In this document: positions 5,726-5,751 of the stretch, piece by piece
Layout: the number at the start of each line of letters is the position of its first letter
How positions within the stretch are numbered: the stretch's first letter is position 1
NCBI GenBank assembly: GCA_011391285.1
Contig: JAABQU010000050.1
Location: 1 to 5,751, forward strand
Length of the DNA: 5,751 nucleotides
Reading direction: 5' to 3'
Source: Thiobacillus sp.
GTDB lineage: Bacteria; Pseudomonadota; Gammaproteobacteria; Burkholderiales; Thiobacillaceae
Program-made: the position numbers and the translations under genes
Notes under the pieces: model-generated
What the model was told of the DNA's origin: nothing
Seen by the model: only the letters and a program-made list of their open reading frames with translations
Databases searched by the model: none

Positions 5726-5751
5726 AGCGGCGATGCGTCCGCTTTTTCTTT
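5726..5751 (+). terminator. Candidate rho-independent terminator after ubiU
   Basis: AGCGG (5726-5730) pairs with CCGCT (5739-5743). Two more pairs (CG 5731-5732 with CG 5736-5737, T5738 bulged) close a 3-base loop, and TTTTTCTTT runs to the window edge. This fits a terminator 6 bp after the ubiU stop. The alternative is that the same bases begin another gene: GTG at 5723 (GGAAG at 5712-5716 before it) or ATG at 5733 both open frames that run off the end, and a ubiV or ubiT gene would be expected next to ubiU. Confidence 0.45.

Noticed and set aside
1..5751. CRISPR array, tRNA, rRNA, insertion sequence or attachment site
   Set aside because: I saw no regularly spaced repeats, transposase motifs, flanking direct repeats or tRNA-like folds; the window is filled by ordinary-looking coding genes.

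Overview
The window is high-GC, densely packed DNA with every supported gene on the + strand. It looks like a facultatively anaerobic, denitrifying, ubiquinone-using proteobacterium. A beta- or gammaproteobacterium of the Rhodocyclales or Thiobacillus kind is my inference from protein similarity and GC content; no rRNA or other marker is present.

Layout: the window opens in the 3' end of narH (2-241), followed by narJ (254-916) and narI (935-1618), the distal part of a membrane-bound nitrate reductase operon. A 105-bp gap with a degenerate inverted repeat (about 1641-1686) separates it from a 514-residue flavoprotein of the sulfide:quinone oxidoreductase (SQR) fold (1724-3268) and a DsrC/TusE-like protein of 106 residues (3324-3644). 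A possible 35-codon ORF (3670-3777) ends directly against yhcC, a radical SAM gene (3778-4728). yhcC overlaps ubiU (4718-5719) by 11 bp. The last bases form a hairpin followed by a T-rich run, which may be a terminator.

How the parts fit: NarGHI takes electrons from quinol and reduces nitrate, and NarJ matures NarG. UbiU belongs to the O2-independent ubiquinone synthesis route, so it supplies the quinone needed when nitrate replaces oxygen. The two middle genes are the unusual part. The SQR-like protein keeps the FAD fold and the C-terminal quinone/membrane region of SQR. All three positions where I expect the sulfide-oxidising cysteines are occupied by other residues (Ile125, Val157, Trp351). 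It also carries a tail of about 110 residues whose end resembles a ribbon-helix-helix motif. The DsrC-like protein has the inner cysteine (Cys92) but ends in WSTG without the usual near-terminal cysteine. The pair therefore looks like a repurposed sulfur/quinone module attached to nitrate respiration, not a standard sulfide oxidation system. Its function cannot be settled from sequence alone.
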